Source: JAKPUX01 sp035353815
GTDB taxonomy: Bacteria > Zhuqueibacterota > Zhuqueibacteria > Residuimicrobiales > Residuimicrobiaceae
Direction: 5' to 3'
Assembly (NCBI GenBank): GCA_035353815.1
Contig: DAOQAG010000004.1
Span: 62,001 to 126,000, forward strand
DNA length: 64,000 bases
In this document: piece by piece, positions 24,937 to 34,647 of the stretch
How the letters are laid out: every line of letters begins with the position of its first letter
Numbering within the stretch: the stretch's first letter is position 1
Position numbers and translations under genes: made by a program
The notes under the pieces: model-generated
The model's input: the letters and a program-made list of their open reading frames with translations, nothing else
The model's database searches: none
What the model was told of the DNA's origin: nothing

Positions 24937-27687
24937 ATGAAAAAAGCCTTCATCGTTCTCTTGACGGGCGCCGCCCTGCTCGGCACGCTCCCCGCCCGGG
25001 CCCAGAACGCCGGCAAAATCGCCGGCGTGATCAGCGACCGGGAGACCGGCGCACCCCTTCCCGGCGCCAATATCCTCGTGCAAGGTACCTCACTCGGCGC
25101 AGTATCGGATCCGGAGGGCCGCTATATGATCCTGCACGTCCCCTCGGGACACTATACCCTCCAGGTGAGCCTCATGGGCTACCGGCGCGTCACCATCCGG
25201 GACGTGGAGGTGCTCACCGACCTGACCACGCCCCTCTCCCTGCGCATGGCCGCGGAGGCGGTGCAGATGCAGGAGGTGGTCATCACCGCCGAACGCCCGT
25301 TGGTGCGCAAGGACCTCACCTCCTCGGAGGCGCGTATTCAGGCCGACCGCATCGCCGCCATGCCGGTCCAGGAACTGGGCGAGATCATCGATCTGCAGGC
25401 GGGCATTACCCGCGACAGCGGCGGCGGACTGCATATCCGCGGCGGCCGCTCCTCCGAAGTCGCCTATATGGTCAACGGCATCAGCATTACTGACGACTAT
25501 AACCGCAGCCAGTCCCTCACCGTCGAGAACGAGTCCGTTCAGGAACTGCAAGTGGTGAGCGGCACCTTCAACGCCGAATACGGCAACGCGATGAGCGGGA
25601 TCATCAACATCATAACCCGGACCGGCGGCAGCAAGCTCAGCGGCAGGGTGGAGGCCTGGTCGGGGGATTACGTCAGCAGCCACAAGAACATCTTTTGGAA
25701 CATCGACGACCTCAATCCCCTTGCCGAGAATAACCTCCAGGCCACCCTGAGCGGCCCGATCCGCAAGGACCGACTGACTTTCTTCCTCACCGGCCGGCGC
25801 TACCATAATGAGGGCTGGCTCTACGGTCCCCTCGCCTATCTGCCCGGCGGCCGGGTCACCAGCAACGGCCGGGTGGCCCACGGCGACAGCAGCCCGGTCG
25901 CCATGAACGGCAACGAACGCTGGAGCGGCCAGGGAGCGCTGAAATACAAGATCTCGCGGCCCCTTTCGCTCAAATTCGACCTCCTCGGCAGCAGCTACGA
26001 CAGCCATTGGTACAATCACAGCTACCGCCTCAATCCCCAGGGGCTGCGCGGCGCCCGAGGTTACGGCGCGACGGCTATCGCCAACCTGACCCATCTCCTC
26101 AGCCCGAAGACCTTTTACGAGGCGATCTTTTCCTGCAAATACAATCAGGATCTCTCCCGCCTCTATGACGATCCCGAGGATGCGCGCTATGTTCATCCCG
26201 ACTCCCTCACCGCCGGCACCTACGCGTTTATCAAGGCGGGCACCGATTCCTACCGCTCGCGCCGCAAAACCGGCAGCTTCATCGGCAAGCTTGATCTAAC
26301 CAGCCAGGTAACGCCGCACCATCAGGCCAAAACCGGCATCGAGCTGCAGCACGACCGCGTCGAATACGAGACCCTGACGCTGGTCCCGGCCACCGATGCC
26401 AGCGGCCTGCAGCTCGATCCCTACAAGCCGGCCCTCCTCGACATCTCCACCTCCAACCATGCCCTGATGACGCGGCGGCCGGACAAGTTCGCCGCCTATA
26501 TCCAGGACAAGATCGAATATGATAATGTGATCATCAACGTCGGACTGCGCTTCGACTATTTTCTCGCCAACGGCCATGTGCCCGCCGATCCCCGGGATCC
26601 CAATATCTACAATCCCATGAAGCTCGGCCATATCTATAAGGATCTCAATGGCGACGGCGTCATCGGCATCGCCGAGCAGACCAGCGACAACGCCTATACC
26701 CTGGCCGAGCGCGAGAGCTTCTGGTTCAACAAGACCAGTGCCAAGTCGCAGTGGAGCCCGCGGTTCGGCATCGGCTATCCCATCACCGACAAGGGGATCA
26801 TTCACTTCTCCTATGGCATCTTTCAGCAAATCCCCGAGTACAGCCAGCTCTATGAGGGCGACCAGATCAAGCTGAGCGAGGGCCAGGGCATCTGGGGGCC
26901 GTACGGCAATCCCGATCTCAAGCCGCAGCGGACTACGATGTACGAATTGGGCCTGAAGCAGCAGATCGCCAGCCATATCGGCATCGACGTCACCGGCTAT
27001 TACCGCGACATCCGCGACTGGATTTCAACCAGCGCCGCCATCCCCACCTGGTCCACTGGGGTCACCTACTCCAAAAAGATCAACCGCGATTTTGCCAACG
27101 TCAAGGGCATCGCTTTGACTGTCACCCGGCAGCTCGCCAACAGCTACGGCTTCGATCTCGATTACACCTACCAGATCGTCCAGGGCACCAACTCGAGCCC
27201 GGAGGATGAATACCTGGCACTGAACAACGGGGTCGAGCCCAAAAAGAGCCTCTCCGCCCTCGACTGGGATCAGCGCCACGCCTGCAATTTCACCTTTTAC
27301 TTCCAGCAGCCCGGCTGGGGCTGGAACGCCATCGTCAGTTACAACTCCGGCCAGCCCTATACCCCGGAGATCATCTCCGGCACCCTCACCGGGCAGAACG
27401 TCCTCTCCGGTCTGGCGACCAACAGCCGGATCAAGCCGGGGCGCTTCTCCATCGATCTCAATGCCTTTAAACGCCTGGCCCTGCTCGGCCGGGAGTGCGA
27501 GTTCTTCGCCCGGGTCTATAATCTGCTCGATGCCCGTAATCCCCTCACCATCTGGGCGGACAGCGGCAAGCCCGATTACACTTTTTATGAAGCACAGGCG
27601 ACGGAGGCGGACCCCTCGTGGTTCCTCCGGCCTGATTACTATTCCGAACCGCGCCGCATTCAGTTCGGGATGCGGATGATTTTCTGA
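24937..27687 (+). CDS. TonB-dependent outer-membrane receptor with N-terminal carboxypeptidase-like domain
   Basis: This 916-residue outer-membrane protein has a signal peptide ending near ARAQ, then a CarboxypepD_reg-like beta-sandwich (~25-105, GKIAGVISDRETGAPLPGAN). A plug domain at ~120-235 follows (LQAGITRDSGGGLHIRGGRS, SGTFNAEYGNAMSGIINI), then a ~680-residue barrel ending in Phe (IQFGMRMIF). The combination is typical of SusC/OAR-like receptors of FCB bacteria. No TonB-box is obvious. The next two genes encode a large secreted protein and a PorV-like protein, so this receptor may work in surface export or assembly rather than nutrient import alone. Confidence 0.93.
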   Translation: MKKAFIVLLTGAALLGTLPARAQNAGKIAGVISDRETGAPLPGANILVQGTSLGAVSDPEGRYMILHVPSGHYTLQVSLMGYRRVTIRDVEVLTDLTTPLSLRMAAEAVQMQEVVITAERPLVRKDLTSSEARIQADRIAAMPVQELGEIIDLQAGITRDSGGGLHIRGGRSSEVAYMVNGISITDDYNRSQSLTVENESVQELQVVSGTFNAEYGNAMSGIINIITRTGGSKLSGRVEAWSGDYVSSHKNIFWNIDDLNPLAENNLQATLSGPIRKDRLTFFLTGRRYHNEGWLYGPLAYLPGGRVTSNGRVAHGDSSPVAMNGNERWSGQGALKYKISRPLSLKFDLLGSSYDSHWYNHSYRLNPQGLRGARGYGATAIANLTHLLSPKTFYEAIFSCKYNQDLSRLYDDPEDARYVHPDSLTAGTYAFIKAGTDSYRSRRKTGSFIGKLDLTSQVTPHHQAKTGIELQHDRVEYETLTLVPATDASGLQLDPYKPALLDISTSNHALMTRRPDKFAAYIQDKIEYDNVIINVGLRFDYFLANGHVPADPRDPNIYNPMKLGHIYKDLNGDGVIGIAEQTSDNAYTLAERESFWFNKTSAKSQWSPRFGIGYPITDKGIIHFSYGIFQQIPEYSQLYEGDQIKLSEGQGIWGPYGNPDLKPQRTTMYELGLKQQIASHIGIDVTGYYRDIRDWISTSAAIPTWSTGVTYSKKINRDFANVKGIALTVTRQLANSYGFDLDYTYQIVQGTNSSPEDEYLALNNGVEPKKSLSALDWDQRHACNFTFYFQQPGWGWNAIVSYNSGQPYTPEIISGTLTGQNVLSGLATNSRIKPGRFSIDLNAFKRLALLGRECEFFARVYNLLDARNPLTIWADSGKPDYTFYEAQATEADPSWFLRPDYYSEPRRIQFGMRMIF

Positions 27688-27767
27688 CACAGCTGTTCTC
27701 GCAGGAGGCCTCCCCCTTGCGGCAGGGATCCTGAACGCGTTGCGTTTTGACCAAACGGGAATTTTAC

Positions 27768-30700
27768 ATGAAGAACAGATCGCTCCTGGCACTTGTACTC
27801 TGGCTTTTCCTGCTGCCGGCTGACCCGGCGGCACCTGCGGAGCTGCGTCACACCCCCTCCAAAATGCGCGGCGATGTCAACTTCCGCGCCTGGTCCAACA
27901 TCGACGGCAACAACGTACGCACTTCGATCTTTAATTCGGGCTACAGCGGCGCCCCGCGCGAGGTGGCCGAGTCGGTCAATTATGAATGGCCCAAAAATAC
28001 CGGACGCATCTATATCTCCATCGTCGGCATCTGGGTCGGCGGCGAGGTGACCGACGCCACCGCAACGCCGGTGCAAATCGTCAATGTCTTTGCCTGGCGC
28101 ACCAGCCCGGCCGGCAAAACCTGGACCATGGAACCAGTACCCGGCTATCTTAATCCGGATCAGGCCACCCTGGCCGTCGCCAAGAGCGACAATCCGCGGA
28201 GCTGGCCGCCCGCTTCGCAAAACGGCTGGCGCGACAAATGGGACGACCCGGTCGATCCCGGCTGGATCGGCTCCTGGAACGGCTTCTTCGGCAAGAACGT
28301 CTTCAATGCCGACCAGGAGCTCTTTTACCGCTGCTCCGACGATCTCTACGACCGCTATAATTATCTCCCCGATACCACCGATGCCTCGCGCCGCGGCCTC
28401 GGCTTGCTCATGGATGTCCGTGCCTTCGCCTGGACCCAGGTGCTCATCAATGACAATATCTTTTTCATCCATGACATCTTGAACGACGGCACCAAACGCA
28501 TCCCTAAAACCGCTTTCCTCATCTTTCTCGCCGACTATGTCGGCGGCGATGGCACCGATGATCAGCCCTATATCGATCTGCAATCCGATCTCGCCTATCT
28601 CACCGATTCGGACCGTGTCGGCATCAGCGCCTTTGGCGGCGAACCGGTAGGCGTGGCCGGAATCAAGTACCTCGAAACCCCGGGCAACGAGATCGACGGC
28701 ATCGACAACGACGGCGATGCCGACGACAACCCGGCCCTGCTCAATACCCCCGGGGTGGATACCGAAACGGTGCTGCCCCATTTCACCGATGATGACTTTG
28801 GCGCGCGCAAGCTCCGCCCCGGCGATAAAATTGTCCTAATCGACCTGGCTACCTATGAGCGCCGCATCACCACCTATCCCGCGGGCGGCGGCAAGGTCAT
28901 TAGCCTCGGCCAGGAGTACCTGCTGCCGGTGGAGGGGGTCTCGCTGCAGGAGGATACCACCGCCAACCTCCGCGATGACGACCTGGATGGCCTGATCGAT
29001 GAATCCTTCTCCCTGCACCGCTGGCGCTACGACGAGATCCGCCAAGTCGAAGGTCCGGTGCGGTATATCAATTATCTCTCCTTCAATGCGGGGGATACAC
29101 TCAAGCGCGGCCTGATCGTCCCCGGCAAGAATACTGCGCAAAGCTATGCCACAGTCGCGCCGATGATCGACGAATCCCGAGATGATCAGTTCGACAACGA
29201 CCGCGACTGGGACGCTTACAACGACGATCTCGGACTCGACGGCGTCAAGGGGACCGGCGATCCCGGCGAGGGCGACGGCCTCGCCTCCAGTGGCAGCGGC
29301 ACGGAATTCCCTGGCGAACCCAATATCGACAAGACCGACGTCTCCGAAACCGACCTGATCGGCCTGACCTCAGCGGTGCAAATCCCGGCCGGCGACATCG
29401 CCTACAATACCACGCCCGATCGCTATCTCTGGCAGACCTTCATGTCGCCCGGTATCTTTGATCTGCCGCGCCCGACCGGCGAGTATGACACCTTTGTCGC
29501 CTCCGGCTTTTTCCCCATGGAGCCGGGACAGCGCCAGCGCATGGCCATCGCCGTGGCGATCGCCGGCGGCGGCCAAACCAAGAATGACGATATCGCCAGC
29601 GTCAATGAAAAGCTCGCCAACGCCCGCAAGGCCTATGACGCCGACTATCAGTTCGCCAAGGCGCCCACCCAGGTTACTCTCACGGCCGTCCCCGGCGACG
29701 GCAAGGTGACCCTCTACTGGGACGACCTCGCCGAACGCTCCGTCGACCGCTATATAGCCGATATCGGCGGCCCCAGCGAGGATTTTGAAGGCTACCGTGT
29801 GTACCGCGCCACCGATGCCGCTTTCCTCGACGCCAAAACCATCACCGACGGTTTTGGCGTGGCGCGCCTCTATAATCCCATCGCCCAGTTCGATCTTGCC
29901 GACGGCGTCAGCGGATTCGATCCGGTCGGGTACAGCGGCGTGCGCTTCTGGCTCGGGGAGGACAGCGGGCTCAGACACTCCTTTGTCGACGACGGGGTCA
30001 TCAACGGCCAGCGCTACTACTATGCGGTCACCGCCTACGATTTTGGCTACGCCGCCGCCGGCATCGCTCCGACCGAAACCCCGATCGGCATCTCGGTCGC
30101 CCTCGACGGCACCATCACTACCGGCAGCAATGTCGCCGTCGTCCGGCCCTCCGCTCAGGCCGCCGGCTATCTGCCGCCGGAGGTCGCCAGCTTTGCCCAC
30201 AGCAACGGCAGCGCCACCGGCACGGTGACCATTGCGGTGATCGATCCTGCGGTCATCCTTAACGACCATATGTACGAGATCACCTTCGAGGATACGACCA
30301 TCACCGGCCCGAAGAACAGTGATACGCTGAGGACGAAGAATTTTTCAATCACCGATCTCACCGCCGGCGCGCCCCGTATCGTTCGCAGCACCCTGCTTGG
30401 CGCGGACGACGAGATCCCGGTTTTCGATGGCCTCCAGCTCAAGCTGCTGAATGAAAAGAGCGTCTCGATCGACCTCGAGCGCTCGGGATGGAACCACACG
30501 CAGGTACAGCCTTACTCCTTTTCGCCGGTCACCTTCATCGGCGTGCAGGGGGTGCGGCGCCCGTGCGATTATCAGCTCATCGTCGGCGCGGACGGCATGA
30601 GCGCCTCGAAGGATACCACCATCGGTTATTACAAACTGCGCTCCCGCAGCGTCAATTTCAAGGTGCGCAACCTTTCGGAGGCGCGGGACGTTGACTTTGC

Positions 30701-31283
30701 CTTTGCCGAACTCGACGGCAACGACGGCCGCTTCTCGGTCGATCCCCAAGATGCCAACAAAACGGACATCATCCTCCTGCTGGAAAAGAACAGCCGCGGC
30801 AAGCTGGCCTGGACCTGGCAGCTCTTTCTCAATACCAAAAGCGGCGGCCAGAACCCCCAGGCCGGCGATACTCTCGCCATCTGGCTCAAGAAACCCTTCC
30901 TCTCCAGCGATCGCTATGACTTCCAGATGCAGGGGATGCGCATCTCCAACGACCTGGCGCGCCGCGAGCTCGAGGATATCCGCGTCGTTCCCAATCCCTA
31001 CATCGCCACAGCAGCGTGGGAACCCAAAAATACCTACAACAGCGGCCGTGGTCCGCGCGAAATCCACTTCACCAACCTGCCGCGCAAGTGCACCATCCGC
31101 ATCTTTAACGTGAACGGCACCCTGGTGGACAAGCTCGAGCACGAGACCAGCATGGACAACGGCACCGAGATCTGGGATGTGCTCAGCCGAGATAATCTGG
31201 AAATTTCCTACGGCGTCTATATCTATCATGTCGATGCCCCGGGTGTGGGTCAGAAAACCGGCAATTTTGCGATCATCAAATAG
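27768..31283 (+). CDS. Large secreted protein with acidic Ca-binding-like segments, FnIII domain and FlgD-Ig-like C-terminus
   Basis: This is a 1171-residue protein with a signal peptide (MKNRSLLALVLWLFLLPADP). The ATG at 27768 is preferred to an upstream TTG because the signal peptide begins there. Several acidic stretches look like calcium-binding or thrombospondin-type-3 segments (GIDNDGDADDNP, LRDDDLDGLIDES, FDNDRDWDAYNDD). Residues ~640-760 contain a fibronectin-III-like fold (VTLTAVPGDGKVTLYWDD, GYRVYRATDAAF). The end carries VVPNPYIATAAWEP followed by a sorting-like module ending KTGNFAIIK. I know of no biochemical function; the size, spacing and position between a TonB receptor and PorV suggest a surface cargo protein. 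Confidence 0.8.
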   Translation: MKNRSLLALVLWLFLLPADPAAPAELRHTPSKMRGDVNFRAWSNIDGNNVRTSIFNSGYSGAPREVAESVNYEWPKNTGRIYISIVGIWVGGEVTDATATPVQIVNVFAWRTSPAGKTWTMEPVPGYLNPDQATLAVAKSDNPRSWPPASQNGWRDKWDDPVDPGWIGSWNGFFGKNVFNADQELFYRCSDDLYDRYNYLPDTTDASRRGLGLLMDVRAFAWTQVLINDNIFFIHDILNDGTKRIPKTAFLIFLADYVGGDGTDDQPYIDLQSDLAYLTDSDRVGISAFGGEPVGVAGIKYLETPGNEIDGIDNDGDADDNPALLNTPGVDTETVLPHFTDDDFGARKLRPGDKIVLIDLATYERRITTYPAGGGKVISLGQEYLLPVEGVSLQEDTTANLRDDDLDGLIDESFSLHRWRYDEIRQVEGPVRYINYLSFNAGDTLKRGLIVPGKNTAQSYATVAPMIDESRDDQFDNDRDWDAYNDDLGLDGVKGTGDPGEGDGLASSGSGTEFPGEPNIDKTDVSETDLIGLTSAVQIPAGDIAYNTTPDRYLWQTFMSPGIFDLPRPTGEYDTFVASGFFPMEPGQRQRMAIAVAIAGGGQTKNDDIASVNEKLANARKAYDADYQFAKAPTQVTLTAVPGDGKVTLYWDDLAERSVDRYIADIGGPSEDFEGYRVYRATDAAFLDAKTITDGFGVARLYNPIAQFDLADGVSGFDPVGYSGVRFWLGEDSGLRHSFVDDGVINGQRYYYAVTAYDFGYAAAGIAPTETPIGISVALDGTITTGSNVAVVRPSAQAAGYLPPEVASFAHSNGSATGTVTIAVIDPAVILNDHMYEITFEDTTITGPKNSDTLRTKNFSITDLTAGAPRIVRSTLLGADDEIPVFDGLQLKLLNEKSVSIDLERSGWNHTQVQPYSFSPVTFIGVQGVRRPCDYQLIVGADGMSASKDTTIGYYKLRSRSVNFKVRNLSEARDVDFAFAELDGNDGRFSVDPQDANKTDIILLLEKNSRGKLAWTWQLFLNTKSGGQNPQAGDTLAIWLKKPFLSSDRYDFQMQGMRISNDLARRELEDIRVVPNPYIATAAWEPKNTYNSGRGPREIHFTNLPRKCTIRIFNVNGTLVDKLEHETSMDNGTEIWDVLSRDNLEISYGVYIYHVDAPGVGQKTGNFAIIK

Positions 31284-31294
31284 AGGTCCTTGCG

Positions 31295-32317
31295 ATGAAG
31301 TTGAGATCAGCAGTGTTGACCTTGCTTTGCCTCGGATGGGGCACTGTTGCGACGGGGCAGGGCGTCACCCGGGTGGGCACCTCTGCAGCAGCCTTTCTGC
31401 GCATCCCCGCCGGCACCAAGGGAACGGCTATGGGCGGCGCCTTCACCGCCCTGGCTGACGATGGCTCGGCCGCCTTCTGGAATCCGGGCGCCGCTGGCCG
31501 GCAGGACAAGAACGGGCTGTTCATCCACCACAGCGATTGGCTGCCGGGACTGGAGTATGACTTTGTGGCCCTCACACTACCCCTGCGGCAGTACGGCGTC
31601 GTCGGGATCGATATTGTCTCCTTGCGCTCCGGCGAGATGGAAGTCACGACCCTCGACGCCCCGATGGGCACCGGCGAGACCTATACCTCCAGCAGCACCG
31701 CGGTCGGCTTGCTTTACGCCAGAAGCCTGACCGACCGCTTCTCCATCGGAGTGAATCTGAAATATGTCAACGAGCAGATCTTTCACAGCTCCGCCGGCGG
31801 TTTCGCCTTCGATATCGGCACCCTCTTTATCACTCCCTTCAAGGGGATCCGCCTCGGCGTCAACGTCGCCAATGTCGGCACCCGGCTGCGCATGCAAGGC
31901 GAGGACCTCAACAGCTATGTCGATATCGCTCCGAACCAGCAGGGCAACAACGACGAGATCGTCGCCGCGCTCAAGACCGACTATTTCATTCTGCCTATCA
32001 TCCTGCGGCTCGGACTGGCCTGGGACTGGATCCTCTCTCCTGGCTCCCGTCTCACCCTCGCCTGCGAGGGGGTCAATCCCAACGATGATGCCCAGAGCGT
32101 CAATCTCGGAATCGAATACGCGGTGCTGAACAATATGCTGATGCTCCGGGGCGGCTATAGCGAACTCTTGCTCAAGGAGAGCAGCAAGGGATGGACCTTC
32201 GGTGCCGGGCTCGATGTGGCTGCATTTGCGGGCGTCAAGATGCGCATCGGCTATGCCTGGCAGGATTTCAAGTATCTTGGAGCGGTTAATCACTTTTCGG
32301 TCGACCTCACATTCTGA
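31295..32317 (+). CDS. PorV/PorQ-family outer-membrane protein
   Basis: This 340-residue protein has a signal peptide ending near VATGQ and a UPF0164/PorV-type beta-barrel. The family start is clear: FLRIPAGTKGTAMGGAFTAL followed by AAFWNPGAAG. Later strands alternate Gly and aromatic residues, and the chain ends FSVDLTF, a typical barrel end. In Bacteroidetes PorV shuttles type IX secretion substrates to the attachment complex. Here it follows the receptor and the 1171-residue protein with an 11-base gap, so the three are almost certainly one operon. Confidence 0.85.
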   Translation: MKLRSAVLTLLCLGWGTVATGQGVTRVGTSAAAFLRIPAGTKGTAMGGAFTALADDGSAAFWNPGAAGRQDKNGLFIHHSDWLPGLEYDFVALTLPLRQYGVVGIDIVSLRSGEMEVTTLDAPMGTGETYTSSSTAVGLLYARSLTDRFSIGVNLKYVNEQIFHSSAGGFAFDIGTLFITPFKGIRLGVNVANVGTRLRMQGEDLNSYVDIAPNQQGNNDEIVAALKTDYFILPIILRLGLAWDWILSPGSRLTLACEGVNPNDDAQSVNLGIEYAVLNNMLMLRGGYSELLLKESSKGWTFGAGLDVAAFAGVKMRIGYAWQDFKYLGAVNHFSVDLTF

Positions 32318-32345
32318 AAGGAGGTTGGAGGGGGGGAAGCAGCAG

Positions 32346-32444
32346 GTTAAATTACATCGGTGCATACTCCTGCAATCCGGATTTCTGTTGCGCCCACAGA
32401 TGGCCCGCAGAAATTATCAAGTTCAAATTACCGCGGTGCACACT
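32346..32444 (+). promoter_or_regulatory. Imperfect direct repeats upstream of the modular secreted protein gene
   Basis: GTTAAATTACATCGGTGCAT (continuing ACT, 32346-32368) and GTTCAAATTACCGCGGTGCA (continuing CACT, 32421-32444) agree at about 20 of 24 aligned positions. They lie 75 bases apart, about seven helical turns, in the only sizeable gap of this region. They could be operator half-sites for a regulator of the polysaccharide genes to the right. No convincing -35/-10 pair was found nearby. Confidence 0.4.
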
Positions 32445-32466
32445 ATTTCAAACTGGAGGTATTTGC

Positions 32467-34536
32467 ATGAAACAAGTGCTATCGGAGCGGAGAGGATGGC
32501 TCATCCTCGTCCTGACGCTCGGCTGCCTGCTCGCCACCTTTTCTCCGTCAGAGGCTGTCGTCGTCAGGATGCGCGTCAATACCTGCACCAATCTTGACAC
32601 CTTATCGACCAACGATGTCGTGCAACTGCGCGGCGAGGTTTCGGGTACGATCCAGCCCACCGTGACCTGGACCGAGACGACCGGGATCACGATGAAGAAT
32701 ATCGGCGGCGATTACTGGGAGGCCACTTTTCAAATGTCGGCCGGCTCAACGCTGAAGTATAAATTCTGGACCGGCTTTAGCAAGACGACCGGGACCTCGT
32801 TCTGGTCGGGATGGGAGGGACCCATCATTCCGAAGGATGCAGTCAGCAGCAACGACAACCGCTACTTCGTCTGCGGCGCCAGAGACACGACGGTCGAGCT
32901 GCAATATTACCACAGCACGGCCACCAAGCAGAACCAGTACTGGCGGCCCTACGCCGTCAAACAGGACACCCTGGCTGTACGCTTCCGCGTCAACGTCGGC
33001 GCCCTGCTTGAAACCGGCGATTTTAATCCCGCTTCGGGCCACACGGTGGTGGTGCGCGGCAGCGCGCCGCTGGATCCCACCGATTCGTGGAATACCGAAT
33101 TTCCCCTCACCCGTGAAGCGGGCAGCGCCGACAAGGAGGCCTTTTTTTCCGGCACCGGCTATATCGCCAAATCGGCGCTGACGGTGGGTTCCTGGCAGAA
33201 TTTCAAGTATGTCATCAAAAAAGGGAGCACCGCGGTCTGGGAGAGCACGCCCAACCGCTATTTCCAGTATAAAACCGCCAATGACACCACCATTCACTGG
33301 GCCTACTTTAACAACACCCGGCCGAGTGGTGGTAATATCGTCACCGCGACGCTCACCTGGCAGATGAAGACCGACGCCTTGGAAAAACTCGGGCTGTTCA
33401 GCCGCAGCCTTGGGGAAAAGATCGTCATCGACGGCGCCAAGGCCTGGGATATCGAGAATCCGATCGAAATGAACTATGTACCGCTGCTCTCCGCCTGGGT
33501 CGGGCAGGAATCCTTCACCAAGGCCCCGGGGGCGGCGTTGGAGTACAAGGCGGTTCTCTTCTGGGATGACTCGCGCCTCGATCCGGCCAGCCCCAATTAC
33601 ATGCCCGGCCTCGATCTCACCTCGCCCATTCACTTCTGGGAGGAGCCCAACACCGCCGGTACCGGCAACCGCAATTACACCTTTGGCAGCACCGTCGAGC
33701 AATTCATTCCCGGCGATTACGGCTTTGACTGCCAGTTTTTCGGCGGGCTGCCGGTCGAGGGGGTCATCACCACCCCCATCACCATCACCTTCAGCGTCGA
33801 CATGACCCCGGCGACCAGCGTCGAGACCAATCCTGCGAACACGCTCTTCCGTCCGGGCATCGACACCGTCTGGGTGCAGCTCTATGGGGCCATCATGTCC
33901 CTGACTCAGGGGCAGGGATTGTATACCAATACCCCGCTGCTGCTGAGCGATCCGGACGGCGATCTCGTCTATACCGGCTCCTGGGCCCTCAAGACCCCGA
34001 CCGTCTATGATGTGGCGTACCGCATCAACTACTCCGCCGAGGGCGGCGCGGTGATCCAGAATGGCGGCGGCTTCACTTCCGGCCGCAGCTATGTCCAGTT
34101 CATCCATCCCGACAAGGTCAACGCCGACGGCTCCATCCTCTGGCCGGCCGAATTCGCTTTCCCGAAGGTGGCCTGGTCCAATGGCAGCCTGCCCGTCGAA
34201 ATCGGCCCCAACCTCTGGACGCCCTCCGGCGTGGCCACCAGACCGGAAATGCATCCCGCGCAGTTCGCCCTGCTGCAGAACTATCCCAATCCCTTCAATC
34301 CCGAGACGGCGATCGGCTATCAGCTGCCAGCCAAATCCCGGGTGGGGATACGGATCTACAACTTGCAGGGTGAGCTGGTTTCTAGCTTGCTGGACAAGGA
34401 GGAGAGCGCCGGCGCGCATGCGATTATCTGGTATGGCCGGGACAGCCACGGCCGCTCGCTGCCCTCCGGCGTCTATTTCGCCCGGATGAACGCCGGCGAC
34501 TGGACTCGGACGATAAAAATGACCCTGATGCGCTGA
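32467..34536 (+). CDS. Secreted non-catalytic modular protein with type IX-like sorting domain
   Basis: This 689-residue protein has a signal peptide (1-~28), then a pair of beta-sandwich modules. Module A (~30-150) contains GDYWEATFQMSAGSTLKYKF, and module B (~155-290) contains LAVRFRVNVGALLETGDFNP. Similar modules follow at ~295-430 and ~435-560 (ITFSVDMTPATSVE). It ends with a FlgD-Ig/sorting domain: FALLQNYPNPFNPETAIGYQ through IKMTLMR. No catalytic glycosidase domain is seen. Modules A and B recur in the GH53 protein just downstream, so a carbohydrate-binding or docking role is likely (inference). The ATG has GGAGG at good spacing. Confidence 0.78.
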   Translation: MKQVLSERRGWLILVLTLGCLLATFSPSEAVVVRMRVNTCTNLDTLSTNDVVQLRGEVSGTIQPTVTWTETTGITMKNIGGDYWEATFQMSAGSTLKYKFWTGFSKTTGTSFWSGWEGPIIPKDAVSSNDNRYFVCGARDTTVELQYYHSTATKQNQYWRPYAVKQDTLAVRFRVNVGALLETGDFNPASGHTVVVRGSAPLDPTDSWNTEFPLTREAGSADKEAFFSGTGYIAKSALTVGSWQNFKYVIKKGSTAVWESTPNRYFQYKTANDTTIHWAYFNNTRPSGGNIVTATLTWQMKTDALEKLGLFSRSLGEKIVIDGAKAWDIENPIEMNYVPLLSAWVGQESFTKAPGAALEYKAVLFWDDSRLDPASPNYMPGLDLTSPIHFWEEPNTAGTGNRNYTFGSTVEQFIPGDYGFDCQFFGGLPVEGVITTPITITFSVDMTPATSVETNPANTLFRPGIDTVWVQLYGAIMSLTQGQGLYTNTPLLLSDPDGDLVYTGSWALKTPTVYDVAYRINYSAEGGAVIQNGGGFTSGRSYVQFIHPDKVNADGSILWPAEFAFPKVAWSNGSLPVEIGPNLWTPSGVATRPEMHPAQFALLQNYPNPFNPETAIGYQLPAKSRVGIRIYNLQGELVSSLLDKEESAGAHAIIWYGRDSHGRSLPSGVYFARMNAGDWTRTIKMTLMR

Positions 34537-34560
34537 TCTCCGCCGGGAGCAGCGCGGGAA

Positions 34561-34603
34561 AACAGCAGGGTGGGGTCTCCGGTTCGAGTCCGGCCACGCT
34601 GTT
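34561..34603 (+). other. tRNA T-arm-like minihelix (possible tRNA remnant)
   Basis: CCGG-TTCGAGT-CCGG (34579-34593) is a textbook T-arm with its seven-base loop. It is enclosed by AACAGC (34561-34566) and GCTGTT (34598-34603), which would pair like a short acceptor stem. No D-arm, anticodon arm or matching 7-bp acceptor exists upstream, so it is not an intact tRNA. Confidence 0.35.
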
Positions 34604-34618
34604 GTGCTTCTCTTTATG

Positions 34619-34647
34619 GGGGATGCGGGCCCGGTGCCCGCATCCCC
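34619..34647 (+). terminator. Strong hairpin between the modular protein and GH53 genes
   Basis: GGGGATGCGGGC (34619-34630) and GCCCGCATCCCC (34636-34647) form a perfect 12-bp stem with loop CCGGT. It is followed only by TTCATTTG rather than a solid T run. It may be a weak terminator, an attenuator or an mRNA-stabilising structure lowering expression of the downstream gene. Confidence 0.55.

Noticed and set aside
34530..34604. A complete tRNA gene before the GH53 gene
   Set aside because: Only a T-arm and a short closing stem are present. No anticodon arm, D-arm or 7-bp acceptor partner can be found in the 70 bases upstream.
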